Assembly: GCF_040409805.1 (NCBI RefSeq)
Contig: NZ_CP099572.1
Location: forward strand, 1,364,001-1,428,000
DNA from: Polynucleobacter sp. MWH-UH23A
GTDB lineage: Bacteria > Pseudomonadota > Gammaproteobacteria > Burkholderiales > Burkholderiaceae
DNA length: 64,000 nucleotides
Reading direction: 5' to 3'
In this document: positions 26,049 through 34,547 of the stretch, in pieces
How the letters are laid out: the number at the start of each line of letters is the position of its first letter
Position numbering within the stretch: the stretch's first letter is position 1
The notes under the pieces: generated by a model
The model's input: only the letters and a program-made list of their open reading frames with translations
The model's database searches: none
What the model was told of the DNA's origin: nothing
Position numbers and translations under genes: made by a program

Positions 26049-26822
26049 ATGAATGAGAACATGACGGAGAACGCCCTACTCTTATTAAGCGACCCGAACG
26101 CCTGGGTAGCATTTTTCACACTCTCCGCACTCGAGATCATCCTTGGCATAGACAACATTATCTTCATTAGCGTCATCGCCAATCGCTTACCAATTGAAAT
26201 ACGAGAAAAAGTACGTCGCTTTGGTCTGCTGTTTGCTTTAGGCACCAGAATTCTGCTGCTACTCAGCCTCTCTTGGGTAATGAGCTTAACTGCACCGATC
26301 TTTACGATTTCTGATCACCCGATCAGCGGTAGAGACCTCATCTTACTGCTTGGTGGATTCTTCCTCATCTGGAAAGCCTCAAAAGAAATCTATACAGAAG
26401 TTGAGCTTGGAGAACATAACGACGTATCTTCAAGCGATAGCCCGAATAAGGTCAATAAATCGATGTTCAGTTTGTTTATAGGCTCTATTCTGCAAATTGG
26501 TCTACTAGATATCATCTTCTCCCTAGATAGCGTGATTACTGCTGTAGGCATGGTGGATCAAATTAGTATCATGATTGCCGCTGTTATGACATCAATTTTG
26601 ATCATGCTTGTGGCCGCCAAACCTATTGGTGACTTTGTGCATCGACACCCCTCCATTAAAGTGCTGGCATTATCATTTTTGACAGTTGTGGGAGTAGTTC
26701 TGATCGCTGAAGGTATGGGTATGCATATTCCCAAGGGTTATGTGTATGTCGCCATGGGCTTTTCATTAGCTGTTGAACTCTTGAATATTCGCTCAAGAGA
26801 AAAGAAAAGGCGTAAAGCCTAA
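26049..26822 (+). CDS. TerC-family integral membrane protein
   Basis: A 257-residue protein with about seven membrane helices and the TerC signature acidic motifs: SALEIILGIDNIIFISVIAN near the N-terminus and GLLDIIFSLDSVITAVGM in the second repeat. Members act in metal (Mn/Ca) export or in loading secreted metalloproteins. I start it at the ATG at 26049; ATG 26061 is equally possible, and the longer open frame from 25980 would overlap the divergent gene. The C-terminal RSREKKRRKA tail is cytoplasmic. Confidence 0.9.
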   Translation: MNENMTENALLLLSDPNAWVAFFTLSALEIILGIDNIIFISVIANRLPIEIREKVRRFGLLFALGTRILLLLSLSWVMSLTAPIFTISDHPISGRDLILLLGGFFLIWKASKEIYTEVELGEHNDVSSSDSPNKVNKSMFSLFIGSILQIGLLDIIFSLDSVITAVGMVDQISIMIAAVMTSILIMLVAAKPIGDFVHRHPSIKVLALSFLTVVGVVLIAEGMGMHIPKGYVYVAMGFSLAVELLNIRSREKKRRKA

Positions 26823-26846
26823 GCCTACAGATTCATAGAGTATTTT

Positions 26847-28064
26847 CTAGAGGGCTTGTGCGCAAGCAAAGCCGCTGGCCCATGCCCACTGAAAATTGTG
26901 ACCACCTAAGTGCCCAGTAACGTCTACACACTCACCAATGAAGTACAGACCCTGATGTTTACGTGACATCATGGTTTGACCATCTAGATCTTTGCTACTT
27001 ACACCACCTAACATCACCTCGGCTTTTTTCCACCCAAGAGTACCAGCAGGTTTAACAGACCAGTTTGTTAAGAGATCCTTTAGGGCTTGGCGATCCTTTT
27101 TAGATACCTCTGCCCACTTCCGCCCATGTAGATTGCTTTTTTCTGCAAAGGCTTTGGCCAAACGTTGTGGCAACACAGAAGCTAATATTGTTTCAGTTAG
27201 CTTCAGTCGATGATCATCATCATTAAAGATTTCATCACAACGAACTGCGCCAGACTGATCAAGATTCGCAAGCCAATCAATTCGGATTGGTTCGCCCTCT
27301 ACCCAATAGCTACTTGCCTGCAAAATTGCAGGTCCCGATAGACCCTTATGGGTTATCAAAACATCTTCGCTGAAACGGCAAGCGCCATATCTTGCGCTCT
27401 TTGATCCTGAGTTAATTCCGATGGGCACACTCAGCCCAGCAAGCTCACTCAAACCAGAAAAGGTCTCTGCAGTAAATGACAGTGGCACTAAAGCAGGCCT
27501 TGGTTCTATGACATTCAAACCAAATTGCTTAGCAATATCTAATGAATAGGCCGTTGCCCCAATAGCTGGCACAGGCAATCCGCCCGTTGCCATTACCACC
27601 GCATGGGATTTTTCAATCCCCGCATTAGTGTTGATAAGCCACTGATTGCCCTCTTGGGCAATAGATTCAACGGCTACTGGATGACGAATGGTGACATTGC
27701 CACGAGCACACTCAGACATCAGCATTTCTATAACCTGCTTGGCAGAGTCGTCGCAAAAGAGCTGACCTTGATGTTTCTCGTGATAAGCAATGCGATATGA
27801 CTGAATCAGCTTGATGAATTCGGTGGATGGGTATCTTGCTAGTGCGCTTTTGACAAAATGGGGATTAAGTGACAAGAAATTAGCGGGGCCACTATACAAG
27901 TTCGTGAAATTGCACCGACCACCACCACTAATCCGAATCTTTTCGCCTAGAACAGAAGCATGATCTATAACAAGAACCTTCTTGCCGAGCTGTCCAGCTA
28001 CGCCCGCGCAAAATAAGCCTGCAGCCCCGCCACCAATAATGATGGCATCCCATGTTTTATTCAT
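26847..28064 (-). CDS. HI0933-like (YhiN) FAD-dependent oxidoreductase
   Basis: A 405-residue flavoprotein with GGGAAGLFCAGVAGQLG (11-27) for FAD binding, ISGGGRCNFTN, a middle insertion domain and the C-terminal TGHLGGHNFQWAWASGFACAQ that is diagnostic of the HI0933/BaiN family (also named aminoacetone oxidase family). The physiological reaction is not settled. It is preceded on the same strand by a small membrane protein gene, 11 bases away. Confidence 0.9.
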   Translation of the reverse strand: MNKTWDAIIIGGGAAGLFCAGVAGQLGKKVLVIDHASVLGEKIRISGGGRCNFTNLYSGPANFLSLNPHFVKSALARYPSTEFIKLIQSYRIAYHEKHQGQLFCDDSAKQVIEMLMSECARGNVTIRHPVAVESIAQEGNQWLINTNAGIEKSHAVVMATGGLPVPAIGATAYSLDIAKQFGLNVIEPRPALVPLSFTAETFSGLSELAGLSVPIGINSGSKSARYGACRFSEDVLITHKGLSGPAILQASSYWVEGEPIRIDWLANLDQSGAVRCDEIFNDDDHRLKLTETILASVLPQRLAKAFAEKSNLHGRKWAEVSKKDRQALKDLLTNWSVKPAGTLGWKKAEVMLGGVSSKDLDGQTMMSRKHQGLYFIGECVDVTGHLGGHNFQWAWASGFACAQAL

Positions 28065-28075
28065 TAGTGCTAGTG

Positions 28076-28588
28076 CTACTCAAAACGATCCATGATCTCA
28101 GAAGAAACGTTAAGTTTTTTCATGTGAAGCTTGGTGTAAGCCTGACGAAAATTTTTCGTCATTGAGATCATGACTGATGCGGTCCATGCAAAAGCAAACA
28201 TCCCAGAAAAAGCAATAATCACCGCCAGCATTTTCCAGCCATCTGGCAAGATGTCTTCCATGAAACCCATAGCCGTATATGTGCTGCCACTAAAGAGAAT
28301 ACTCTGTCCCAGAGCAGGTAATAATTTCAACCCATAAAGCGCAAAACCCCAAAGCAAAATCTCAGCAATATGCGTTAAGAATAAATACAGCACGCTGATA
28401 TAAAAGCAAATTCCAACCTCAGAATATTTGTGCTCAGCAAGGTAAATAAACGTTTTAACTTCATAGCGTTTTGCAATCTGTAACAATATCGCTCCATGAA
28501 ATATCATTACTAGCAATAGCATAGCTCCACCCACAATATATCCAGGCAAATCTATTGCGGTAGCGAAACTGATGTGTGAAGAATTCAT
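28076..28588 (-). CDS. two-pore-domain K+ channel-like membrane protein with altered filter
   Basis: A 170-residue membrane protein with helices at about 18-38, 60-92 and 117-142. Between the last two is a pore-like segment SGSTYTAMGFMEDILPDGWK (101-120) that aligns with the Ion_trans_2 pore loop. The canonical T-V-G-Y-G filter is T-A-M-G-F here (105-109), followed by Met-Glu-Asp instead of Gly-Asp. It keeps the flanking architecture but may not select K+. Its role is unknown. Confidence 0.65.
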   Translation of the reverse strand: MNSSHISFATAIDLPGYIVGGAMLLLVMIFHGAILLQIAKRYEVKTFIYLAEHKYSEVGICFYISVLYLFLTHIAEILLWGFALYGLKLLPALGQSILFSGSTYTAMGFMEDILPDGWKMLAVIIAFSGMFAFAWTASVMISMTKNFRQAYTKLHMKKLNVSSEIMDRFE

Positions 28589-28634
28589 ATTCAGGTTAAG
28601 AGTATTTTGGGTATTTTACTAAGTGCAAAGGCTC

Positions 28635-29492
28635 TCAAGCCAACTGATACCACTCTTCAATCAACTTCCAGGCCTCTTGGGCGGTTTCTACAAAGTGAAT
28701 GATTTGCATATCACCTTCATCAATGACACCGAAGTTCACCATCCCTTTAAAGTTCACCATCTCATTCCAAAACGATTTGCCTACCAATATCACTGGAATA
28801 CTTACTACTTTCTTAGTTTGAATGAGCGTCAGCACCTCAAACAATTCGTCGAAAGACCCAAAGCCACCAGGGTAAGCAACGATTGCCCTCGCGCGTAACA
28901 TGAAATGCATTTTACGGAGCGCAAAGTAATGAAAGCGAAAGCTTAATCCTGGGCTGATGTAGGGGTTGGGATGCTGCTCTCTTGGCAAGCTAATATTAAA
29001 ACCAATCGTCTGATCACCGTGCTCATACGCACCTCGATTAGCAGCCTCCATAATTCCAGGGCCGCCGCCAGTACAAATATGCAACTTATTAGCGTTTTCT
29101 TGTTGTGTTTTGTTATATCTCGCGACTAGTGAACCAAACTCTCTAGCAGACTCATAGTATTGACTATGAAGTAAGGCTGTTTCGGCCTCTACTTTTTCCA
29201 TAGGAGTCTTTGCATCTCGTACAAGCACTTCTGCTGATTCCCGACTTACAAAGCGTGTGGAGCCAAATACAGTGATGGTATGGTCAATTCCATGTTCTTT
29301 TAGAAGAATTTCAGGCTTTAAGAGCTCGAGCTCAAACCGAATCCCAATCGTCTCCCTGCGGGACAAAAATTCTTCGTCATCAAAGGCAAATTTATACGAA
29401 TCGACAGACTCTTCTTCAGCTGTCTGTGCTTTATGCAGATTTAGAAACTCTGTAATAGTCTGCGCATTGTTTACCGGGAGCTTAGGGCTCAT
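28635..29492 (-). CDS. LOG-family Rossmann protein (TIGR00730-type)
   Basis: A 285-residue protein with an N-terminal extension and the LOG core: ITVFGSTRF, GGGPGIMEAANRGA, and the PGGFGSFDELFEVLTLIQ segment carrying the PGG-x-G-x-x-E motif. LOG proteins hydrolyse cytokinin ribotides or other nucleoside 5'-monophosphates to the base and ribose phosphate. Older annotation as lysine decarboxylase is wrong. It starts opposite a small rightward gene. Confidence 0.9.
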   Translation of the reverse strand: MSPKLPVNNAQTITEFLNLHKAQTAEEESVDSYKFAFDDEEFLSRRETIGIRFELELLKPEILLKEHGIDHTITVFGSTRFVSRESAEVLVRDAKTPMEKVEAETALLHSQYYESAREFGSLVARYNKTQQENANKLHICTGGGPGIMEAANRGAYEHGDQTIGFNISLPREQHPNPYISPGLSFRFHYFALRKMHFMLRARAIVAYPGGFGSFDELFEVLTLIQTKKVVSIPVILVGKSFWNEMVNFKGMVNFGVIDEGDMQIIHFVETAQEAWKLIEEWYQLA

Positions 29493-29664
29493 ATGTAAAA
29501 CCTTAAGTAGTCAATGTGATCTCATCTTACTATTTAAATCACAAAAATCAGTATTAATACCTAGTTTAGCGAGGTTATTGCTAGGTTCATGCTTACAAAG
29601 ATTTACGATGAAGCGAAGTAGCGTTAATATTGCTCTAATTTCAACTAAAACGAAGGAAAACCCC

Positions 29665-29889
29665 ATGAGCAATCGTTCAATCATCATTATGGTACTAGTG
29701 TTAATTGGTGCCACTGCTTACCTACTAATGAAGGGTGATGGCAATATTGATATGGGCGGTGAAAAGCATGGTACTGAAGCAACTCATATTGAAGAGGCGA
29801 AAAAAGATGCTCCAGCCGCTGCTCCTGAAGCCCCAGCTACTGCTCCTGCAGCCCCAGCTGCTGCTCCTGCAGCTGATGCCAAGAAGTAA
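29665..29889 (+). CDS. small single-helix membrane protein with Ala/Pro-rich tail
   Basis: A 74-residue protein starting at the ATG at 29665 with AAGGA upstream. Residues 5-22 form one membrane helix (SIIIMVLVLIGATAYLLM). A charged stretch and a low-complexity Ala/Pro tail follow, encoded by 21-base tandem repeats at 29821-29877. A terminator follows immediately. No family is recognised; such anchors occur in many Burkholderiales. Confidence 0.65.
   Translation: MSNRSIIIMVLVLIGATAYLLMKGDGNIDMGGEKHGTEATHIEEAKKDAPAAAPEAPATAPAAPAAAPAADAKK
29821..29877 (+). repeat. 21-base tandem repeat within a coding region
   Basis: About 2.7 copies of a unit starting GCTCCTG-A/C-AGCCCCAGCT encode Ala-Pro-rich peptide repeats. 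Units start at 29821, 29842 and 29863. Confidence 0.85.
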
Positions 29890-29906
29890 TCTTTATTAAG
29901 CACACC

Positions 29907-29930
29907 AAAACCGCGGTCCGCCGCGGTTTT
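29907..29930 (+). terminator. rho-independent terminator
   Basis: The stem AAAACCGCGG/CCGCGGTTTT with loop TCCG is extended by three more T. It lies 17 bases past the small membrane protein gene and just before the next gene. Confidence 0.9.
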
Positions 29931-29944
29931 TTTATCCTCATCGC

Positions 29945-30754
29945 ATGAAAAAAATTCTTTTTTCTTTTCTGCTATTTTGCTCTTCCTCTATTTGCTACAG
30001 TCAAAGCACTCGGATTATGAATACTATTAATGCAGCCATGCTGTCTTCATTTGCGCCGACAGGCACTCTGCGAGTTGGCATTAACCTTGGCAACCCAATT
30101 CTGGCAGGCGAAGATCCAGTAACTCATCAATTACAAGGCGTGACTATTGATATCGCTCGCGAAATTGGCAAACGCACTGGTCTCCCAGTTGAACTGATTC
30201 CATTTAAGACTGCTGGCAATACAGTCGATGCCATTAAGGCTGGCAATATCGACTTAGTCTTTGTTGCCATTGATCCTATTAGAGGCGCTGATATCAGCTA
30301 TACCCCGCCTTATATTCAGATTGAAGGGGCGTATATGGTCAAAGCAAATTCCACTCTCAATTCAAATGAACAAGTGGATGTCGTTGGCAATGAAATCGTA
30401 GTCGGCAAAGGAAGTGCTTATGACCTTTTTCTAACTCGTGAAATCAAGAATGCCAGCCTCTTGAGGGCAGCAAGCTCTCAAGCAGTAGTAGATGACTTTA
30501 TGTCTGGCAAAGGCAATGTTGCCGCAGGTGTAAAACAGCAACTAGAGAGTGATGCAAAACGATATACGGGATTGCGCATGCTCCCAGGTCGTTTTATGGT
30601 GATCAATCAAGCGATTGGTATTCCGAAAGCAAGACCTCAATATGAAAGCACCACTGCTTACTTAAGCGAAATTATTTCTCAGCTTAAACAGTCTGGGTTT
30701 GTAGCGCAAGCTATGCAGCGCCATAACATTGAAGGCGCAAAAGTAGCTGAATAA
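29945..30754 (+). CDS. family 3 (amino-acid type) ABC substrate-binding protein
   Basis: A 269-residue exported protein (signal to about residue 19, CYSQ). The SBP family 3 pattern is present: LRVGINLGNPILAGED, GVTIDIAREIGKRTGLPVEL, an AGNIDLVFVAIDPIRGADISYTPPY segment and VGKGSAYDLFL. It would bind a polar amino acid or a similar solute. No permease or ATPase gene is adjacent, so it is an orphan or works with a transporter elsewhere. Confidence 0.9.
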   Translation: MKKILFSFLLFCSSSICYSQSTRIMNTINAAMLSSFAPTGTLRVGINLGNPILAGEDPVTHQLQGVTIDIAREIGKRTGLPVELIPFKTAGNTVDAIKAGNIDLVFVAIDPIRGADISYTPPYIQIEGAYMVKANSTLNSNEQVDVVGNEIVVGKGSAYDLFLTREIKNASLLRAASSQAVVDDFMSGKGNVAAGVKQQLESDAKRYTGLRMLPGRFMVINQAIGIPKARPQYESTTAYLSEIISQLKQSGFVAQAMQRHNIEGAKVAE

Positions 30755-30757
30755 AGT

Positions 30758-32173
30758 CTAGCAATTATACGAATGGAGTCGCTCTGGAACGATCACGTTT
30801 TTCCAGCTCAACTCCTCACGAATGCATTGAGCTAATACCGAGGCTGATTCCGGTTCACCATGAACTACAAAGACAGTCTTGGGTGGCGACTCAAAGCCTC
30901 GTAGCCAATCTAGCAAACCAGCTTGGTCAGCGTGAGCTGACAGACCTCCAATAGTGTGTATCGAGGCTCTGACAGCCACCTCTTCGCCAAACAACTTCAC
31001 TTTAGGTGCCTTATCTACCAGGCGCCTACCTAAGCTTCCATATGCCTGAAAGCCAGTAATCACAATCGCGTTTTGCGCTCTGGGTAAGTTATTTGCTAAG
31101 TGATGCACTATCCGTCCAGCATCACACATGCCGCTTGCAGAAATAATAATGGCACCGCCTTTAATCTTATTGAGCGCTTTTGACTCTTCGACATCCGCAA
31201 TGAAGCGAAGATCTACTGCGCTAGGATTATTTTTATACCAACTTAATGTTGATTGTGAATGGGAATCCAATTGCGAGAAATAATGCTCTGTTAACTGGGT
31301 TGCAGCTGTTGCCATAGGTGAATCAACCCAAACAGAAAGATGTGGCAATAATTTTCTTCTGACCAAATCAATCAGAATAAATAATATTTCTTGAGTTCTA
31401 CCTACAGCAAATGCCGGAATGATGACATTGCCTTGATTGGTCATAGTTGACTGAATCACTTCAATAAACTCTTGTTCGGTCTCACTTAAACCTCGATGCA
31501 ATCGATCGCCATAGGTCGACTCGACCACCACTACATCAGCCTTTGCGATCAAATCCGGATCAGGCATCAGCACCTTGCCTTTCATGCCGATATCGCCAGA
31601 AAAGACACAACGTTTATTTGGAACGCCATCTTCTTGAATATCGATTACGGCTATAGCAGAACCTAAGATATGGCCCGCATTCTGAAACTGTAAATGAAAT
31701 CCAGGTATAAGCTCATGAACTTGGCTATATTCCAAGACCTCAAATTGAGTAAGAGCTAGGTCAACTTCTTCTCGAGAATACAGGGCTACTGGCAACTCTC
31801 CGCGCCACTTACCCAGCTTCATCTTTCGTTCTGCGCGCTCTAAATCCGCCAACTGTAAATGCGCGCTATCTGGCAATAAGATCTTGAGCAATTCGTATGT
31901 TGCTTTAGTACAGTAGATGGGGCCCTTAAATCCCTGAGCGCATAGACGAGGCAGCAATCCACTATGATCAATGTGCGCATGCGTAAGGACAACGAAGTCC
32001 AAATCCTTGGGGGCTATGGGCATAGGCTCTAGATTCTTATTGCTTGCCTCTCGTCCACCCTGAAACATTCCATAGTCCACCATAAAATGGTGCGGCTTAT
32101 TAGCAAGCTTAACCTCAACTAAATGTCGAGAGCCCGTTACCTCACCTGCTGCGCCTAAAAACTGAATCTTCAT
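30758..32173 (-). CDS. metallo-beta-lactamase/beta-CASP family hydrolase (RNase-like)
   Basis: A 471-residue protein with the metallo-beta-lactamase motif THAHIDHSG (His65, His67, Asp69, His70), further ligands in AGHILGSA and FSGDIG, and a beta-CASP domain (VESTYGDRLH, PAFAVGRTQEILFIL, ISASGMCDAGRIVHHL) followed by VHTIGGLSAHADQAGLLDWL. This is the YsiA/CPSF-like bacterial group often called RNA-specificity metallohydrolase. RNA is the likely substrate, by family. It is convergent with the binding-protein gene, four bases apart. Confidence 0.92.
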   Translation of the reverse strand: MKIQFLGAAGEVTGSRHLVEVKLANKPHHFMVDYGMFQGGREASNKNLEPMPIAPKDLDFVVLTHAHIDHSGLLPRLCAQGFKGPIYCTKATYELLKILLPDSAHLQLADLERAERKMKLGKWRGELPVALYSREEVDLALTQFEVLEYSQVHELIPGFHLQFQNAGHILGSAIAVIDIQEDGVPNKRCVFSGDIGMKGKVLMPDPDLIAKADVVVVESTYGDRLHRGLSETEQEFIEVIQSTMTNQGNVIIPAFAVGRTQEILFILIDLVRRKLLPHLSVWVDSPMATAATQLTEHYFSQLDSHSQSTLSWYKNNPSAVDLRFIADVEESKALNKIKGGAIIISASGMCDAGRIVHHLANNLPRAQNAIVITGFQAYGSLGRRLVDKAPKVKLFGEEVAVRASIHTIGGLSAHADQAGLLDWLRGFESPPKTVFVVHGEPESASVLAQCIREELSWKNVIVPERLHSYNC

Positions 32174-32234
32174 ACTCTCAGAATACTCTCTCTTACAATT
32201 AGCTCAAGTACCTAACTAAGACCACAATGCTCAA

Positions 32235-33128
32235 ATGACTTCCATGCAAGGCAAGCCCAATACGCTCAATGCATTAGGGTTAATCTCGCGCCTACGACGT
32301 ACCCCCGCAGAACATAAAGGCCATGCTGGCAAAGTAATTTTGGTGGGCGGCTCGGCAGGTATGGCTGGCGCACTTTTGCTTGCTGGAAACGCATGCCTTC
32401 ATCTTGGGGCAGGCTGGACTATTCTGGAAATGCTCGACCCCGCTTCCGCACATGCCGATTATGAACAGCCAGAGCTCATGATTCGCCTAGCAAAGCCAAA
32501 TCCAACTGATTCATTAAGTCAAGAGCAAGCCGATGTTCTCGGTATTGGTCCGGGCCTGGGAACTTCCAAGCTTGCAATGGAGTGGCTTCAAGCCAGCCTT
32601 ACTTCGGAATCTATTCCACTGATTATTGATGCAGATGCCCTTAACCTGATAGCAAACTCACCAGAATTATTAAACGCTTTGCAAGCTCGTAACAAATGCT
32701 ATCCCAGTCAAACCGTTTTAACCCCCCATCCTGGTGAAGCAGCAAGACTACTTGGTCAGTCGACTTCTGATATTCAGGCTGATCGAATTAACGCCCTTAA
32801 AAAACTAGTTTCTTTAACTCAATCTATCATCATTCTTAAAGGACAACATACCTTACTTGCTGCGCCTGATAGAGAGATACTCCAGTGTGAACAAGGCAAT
32901 CCAGGTATGGGTACTGGAGGCATGGGTGATGTTTTAACTGGTAGCATTAGCGCCATCGCTGCTCAAGGCGTACGCCATCATCTCAATCTATGGGAGGCTA
33001 GCTGTGTGGCGGTTCAATTGCATGCACTTGCTGCTGACAGCCTAGTTCAAAAAGGGACTGGTCCGATAGGCCTTACTCCTTCTGAGACAATTCTTGAGAT
33101 GCGAACTCTTCTGAATAACCTGCTATAA
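32235..33128 (+). CDS. nnrD: ADP/ATP-dependent NAD(P)H-hydrate dehydratase
   Basis: A 297-residue ribokinase-like enzyme that repairs hydrated NAD(P)H. Key features: KVILVGGSAGMAGALLLAGNA, DVLGIGPGLGTS, IIDADALNLI, LTPHPGEAARLLG and the catalytic GTGGMGDVLTG loop. Only the C-terminal (kinase-like) half of the bifunctional YjeF/NnrDE protein is present; the epimerase domain (NnrE) must be encoded elsewhere. The start is at 32235 or ATG 32244. The DMT transporter gene begins six bases after its stop. Confidence 0.93.
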   Translation: MTSMQGKPNTLNALGLISRLRRTPAEHKGHAGKVILVGGSAGMAGALLLAGNACLHLGAGWTILEMLDPASAHADYEQPELMIRLAKPNPTDSLSQEQADVLGIGPGLGTSKLAMEWLQASLTSESIPLIIDADALNLIANSPELLNALQARNKCYPSQTVLTPHPGEAARLLGQSTSDIQADRINALKKLVSLTQSIIILKGQHTLLAAPDREILQCEQGNPGMGTGGMGDVLTGSISAIAAQGVRHHLNLWEASCVAVQLHALAADSLVQKGTGPIGLTPSETILEMRTLLNNLL

Positions 33129-33134
33129 ATCAGC

Positions 33135-34109
33135 ATGAAATCAGCCAGCTCCGCACATCACAAGCAACGCTACCTTTATGGCATTTTGATGGCTGGCATT
33201 GGAGCCATGCTGTTCTCGGGTAAAGCCGTATTAGTAAAGCTTGCTTTTACATACGGTGCAAATGCGGAAACTTTATTAGCCTTGCGCATGCTCATGGCCC
33301 TACCGCTATTCTTGGCTATTTTTTGGTGGGAAGCCAGAAGAAAACCTATGAGTCCCATTACCTGGCTCGACCGTGGAAAATTATTCTTCTTGGGTTTTCT
33401 AGGTTACTTTCTCTCGAGCTACGTTGACTTTTTAGGTCTTCAATATATCTCTGTTGGTTTAGAGCGTATTGTTCTCTACCTCACGCCTACCATCGTATTG
33501 TTAATTTCCTACTTTGGTTTAGGAAAATCCATCTCACGCATGCAATGGTACGCATTAATTGTTGGCTACCTTGGTGTTTTTATTGTGTTTATTCAAGATG
33601 CTAGCTCTACAGGACTGCATGCATGGTTAGGCATGCTGTTAGTCTTTGGTAGTGCTTGTAGTTATGCCTTGTACATGATCGGCTCGGGTGAGATGGTCAA
33701 ACGGATTGGTAGCGTGCGCTTGGTGGTCTATGCCAGCTCAGCCTCTATGGTATTTAGCGTGATTCAATCTACCCTATACAACCCTAGCGCGATCTTTGAG
33801 CAGGTCGCAGAAATATATTGGCTTAGCCTACTCAACGCAAGCCTGTGTACTGTGATTCCAATGCTACTGATCATGATTTCGATTAATCGCATTGGCTCAC
33901 CCTTGGTTGCCCAAGCCGGCATACTCGGACCAGTCTCAACTATTTTTCTGGGTTACTTTGTTTTATCTGAACCCATTACAGGCATGCAAATCGGCGGCAT
34001 GATTTTAGTGATTGCCGCAATGTGGTTGTTAGTGCGCAATGAGCCGCCAACAAAAAAGTCGCCGAACTCGCAAAAGTCAGACGACCTGGATGTTGAGCCG
34101 TTAAATTAA
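33135..34109 (+). CDS. EamA/DMT-family transporter
   Basis: A 324-residue protein with ten predicted membrane helices in two EamA repeats: the first opens GILMAGIGAMLFSGKAVLVKLAF, the second GMLLVFGSACSYALYMIGSGEM. The cytoplasmic C-terminus is charged (PTKKSPNSQKSDD). DMT members export amino acids, drugs or nucleotides; the solute is not predictable. It is likely co-transcribed with nnrD. Confidence 0.9.
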   Translation: MKSASSAHHKQRYLYGILMAGIGAMLFSGKAVLVKLAFTYGANAETLLALRMLMALPLFLAIFWWEARRKPMSPITWLDRGKLFFLGFLGYFLSSYVDFLGLQYISVGLERIVLYLTPTIVLLISYFGLGKSISRMQWYALIVGYLGVFIVFIQDASSTGLHAWLGMLLVFGSACSYALYMIGSGEMVKRIGSVRLVVYASSASMVFSVIQSTLYNPSAIFEQVAEIYWLSLLNASLCTVIPMLLIMISINRIGSPLVAQAGILGPVSTIFLGYFVLSEPITGMQIGGMILVIAAMWLLVRNEPPTKKSPNSQKSDDLDVEPLN

Positions 34110-34134
34110 ATAACGACCATAAATTAGTAGTGAA

Positions 34135-34392
34135 TTACTGAGCTGTGGCTTCTGCTGCTTTTGCCTTCTTCTTAGACTTCTTCTTTGATTTCTTTTCGGC
34201 CTTCTTCTGCTGCTTAGCCTGCTTCTTAGCCTTCTTGGCTTCCGCTTTATCTGTTGGTGCCGCAGTTGGCGCTGGGGCAGCGGCAGGAGCTGAAACTGGT
34301 GCAGGATCTGCCGCCAAAACTGAGAGTGGTGATAAAGCAATACTGACTGAAACCAAACATGCCAAAGTCAAACGAGCGGTACGAGAAATCAT
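34135..34392 (-). CDS. small exported protein with Ala/Pro linker and Lys-rich tail
   Basis: An 85-residue protein with a signal peptide (cleavage near VLAAD, residue 27-28), an Ala/Pro/Val linker (29-46) and a highly basic tail of repeated KK/KKA/KKS units (49-78). No folded domain is evident. Once exported, such a tail could bind lipopolysaccharide, peptidoglycan or nucleic acid; that is inference. The leader and the low-complexity design argue for a real gene. Confidence 0.6.
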   Translation of the reverse strand: MISRTARLTLACLVSVSIALSPLSVLAADPAPVSAPAAAPAPTAAPTDKAEAKKAKKQAKQQKKAEKKSKKKSKKKAKAAEATAQ

Positions 34393-34501
34393 GCGTTACT
34401 CCAGAAAGGTTTGTAGATGTGATCATGATACCCAAAAAAAGTAGATAAATACCAAATCTATCGTTTTTGCTAATCGGGCTGAACTTGTTCGGGGTAAATA
34501 A

Positions 34502-34525
34502 AAAGGCCATCAATTGATGGCCTTT
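34502..34525 (-). terminator. palindromic terminator for the aminotransferase gene
   Basis: A perfect 24-base palindrome AAAGGCCATCAA/TTGATGGCCTTT lies 22 bases past the leftward gene's stop, with TTTTT on the minus-strand exit. Confidence 0.8.
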
Positions 34526-34547
34526 GGTGTAACTAGATTTAGAGATT

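Noticed and set aside
28635..29492. Lysine decarboxylase
   Set aside because: The PGG-x-G-x-x-E motif is that of LOG phosphoribohydrolases; the decarboxylase label is a historical error.
29257..29664. A 136-codon plus-strand extension upstream of the small membrane protein gene
   Set aside because: It is antisense to the LOG gene, is low complexity, and the ribosome site and membrane helix place the start at 29665.
34101..34340. Arg/Gln-rich frame on the minus strand
   Set aside because: It is a shifted frame of the Lys-rich exported protein gene and has no plausible fold.
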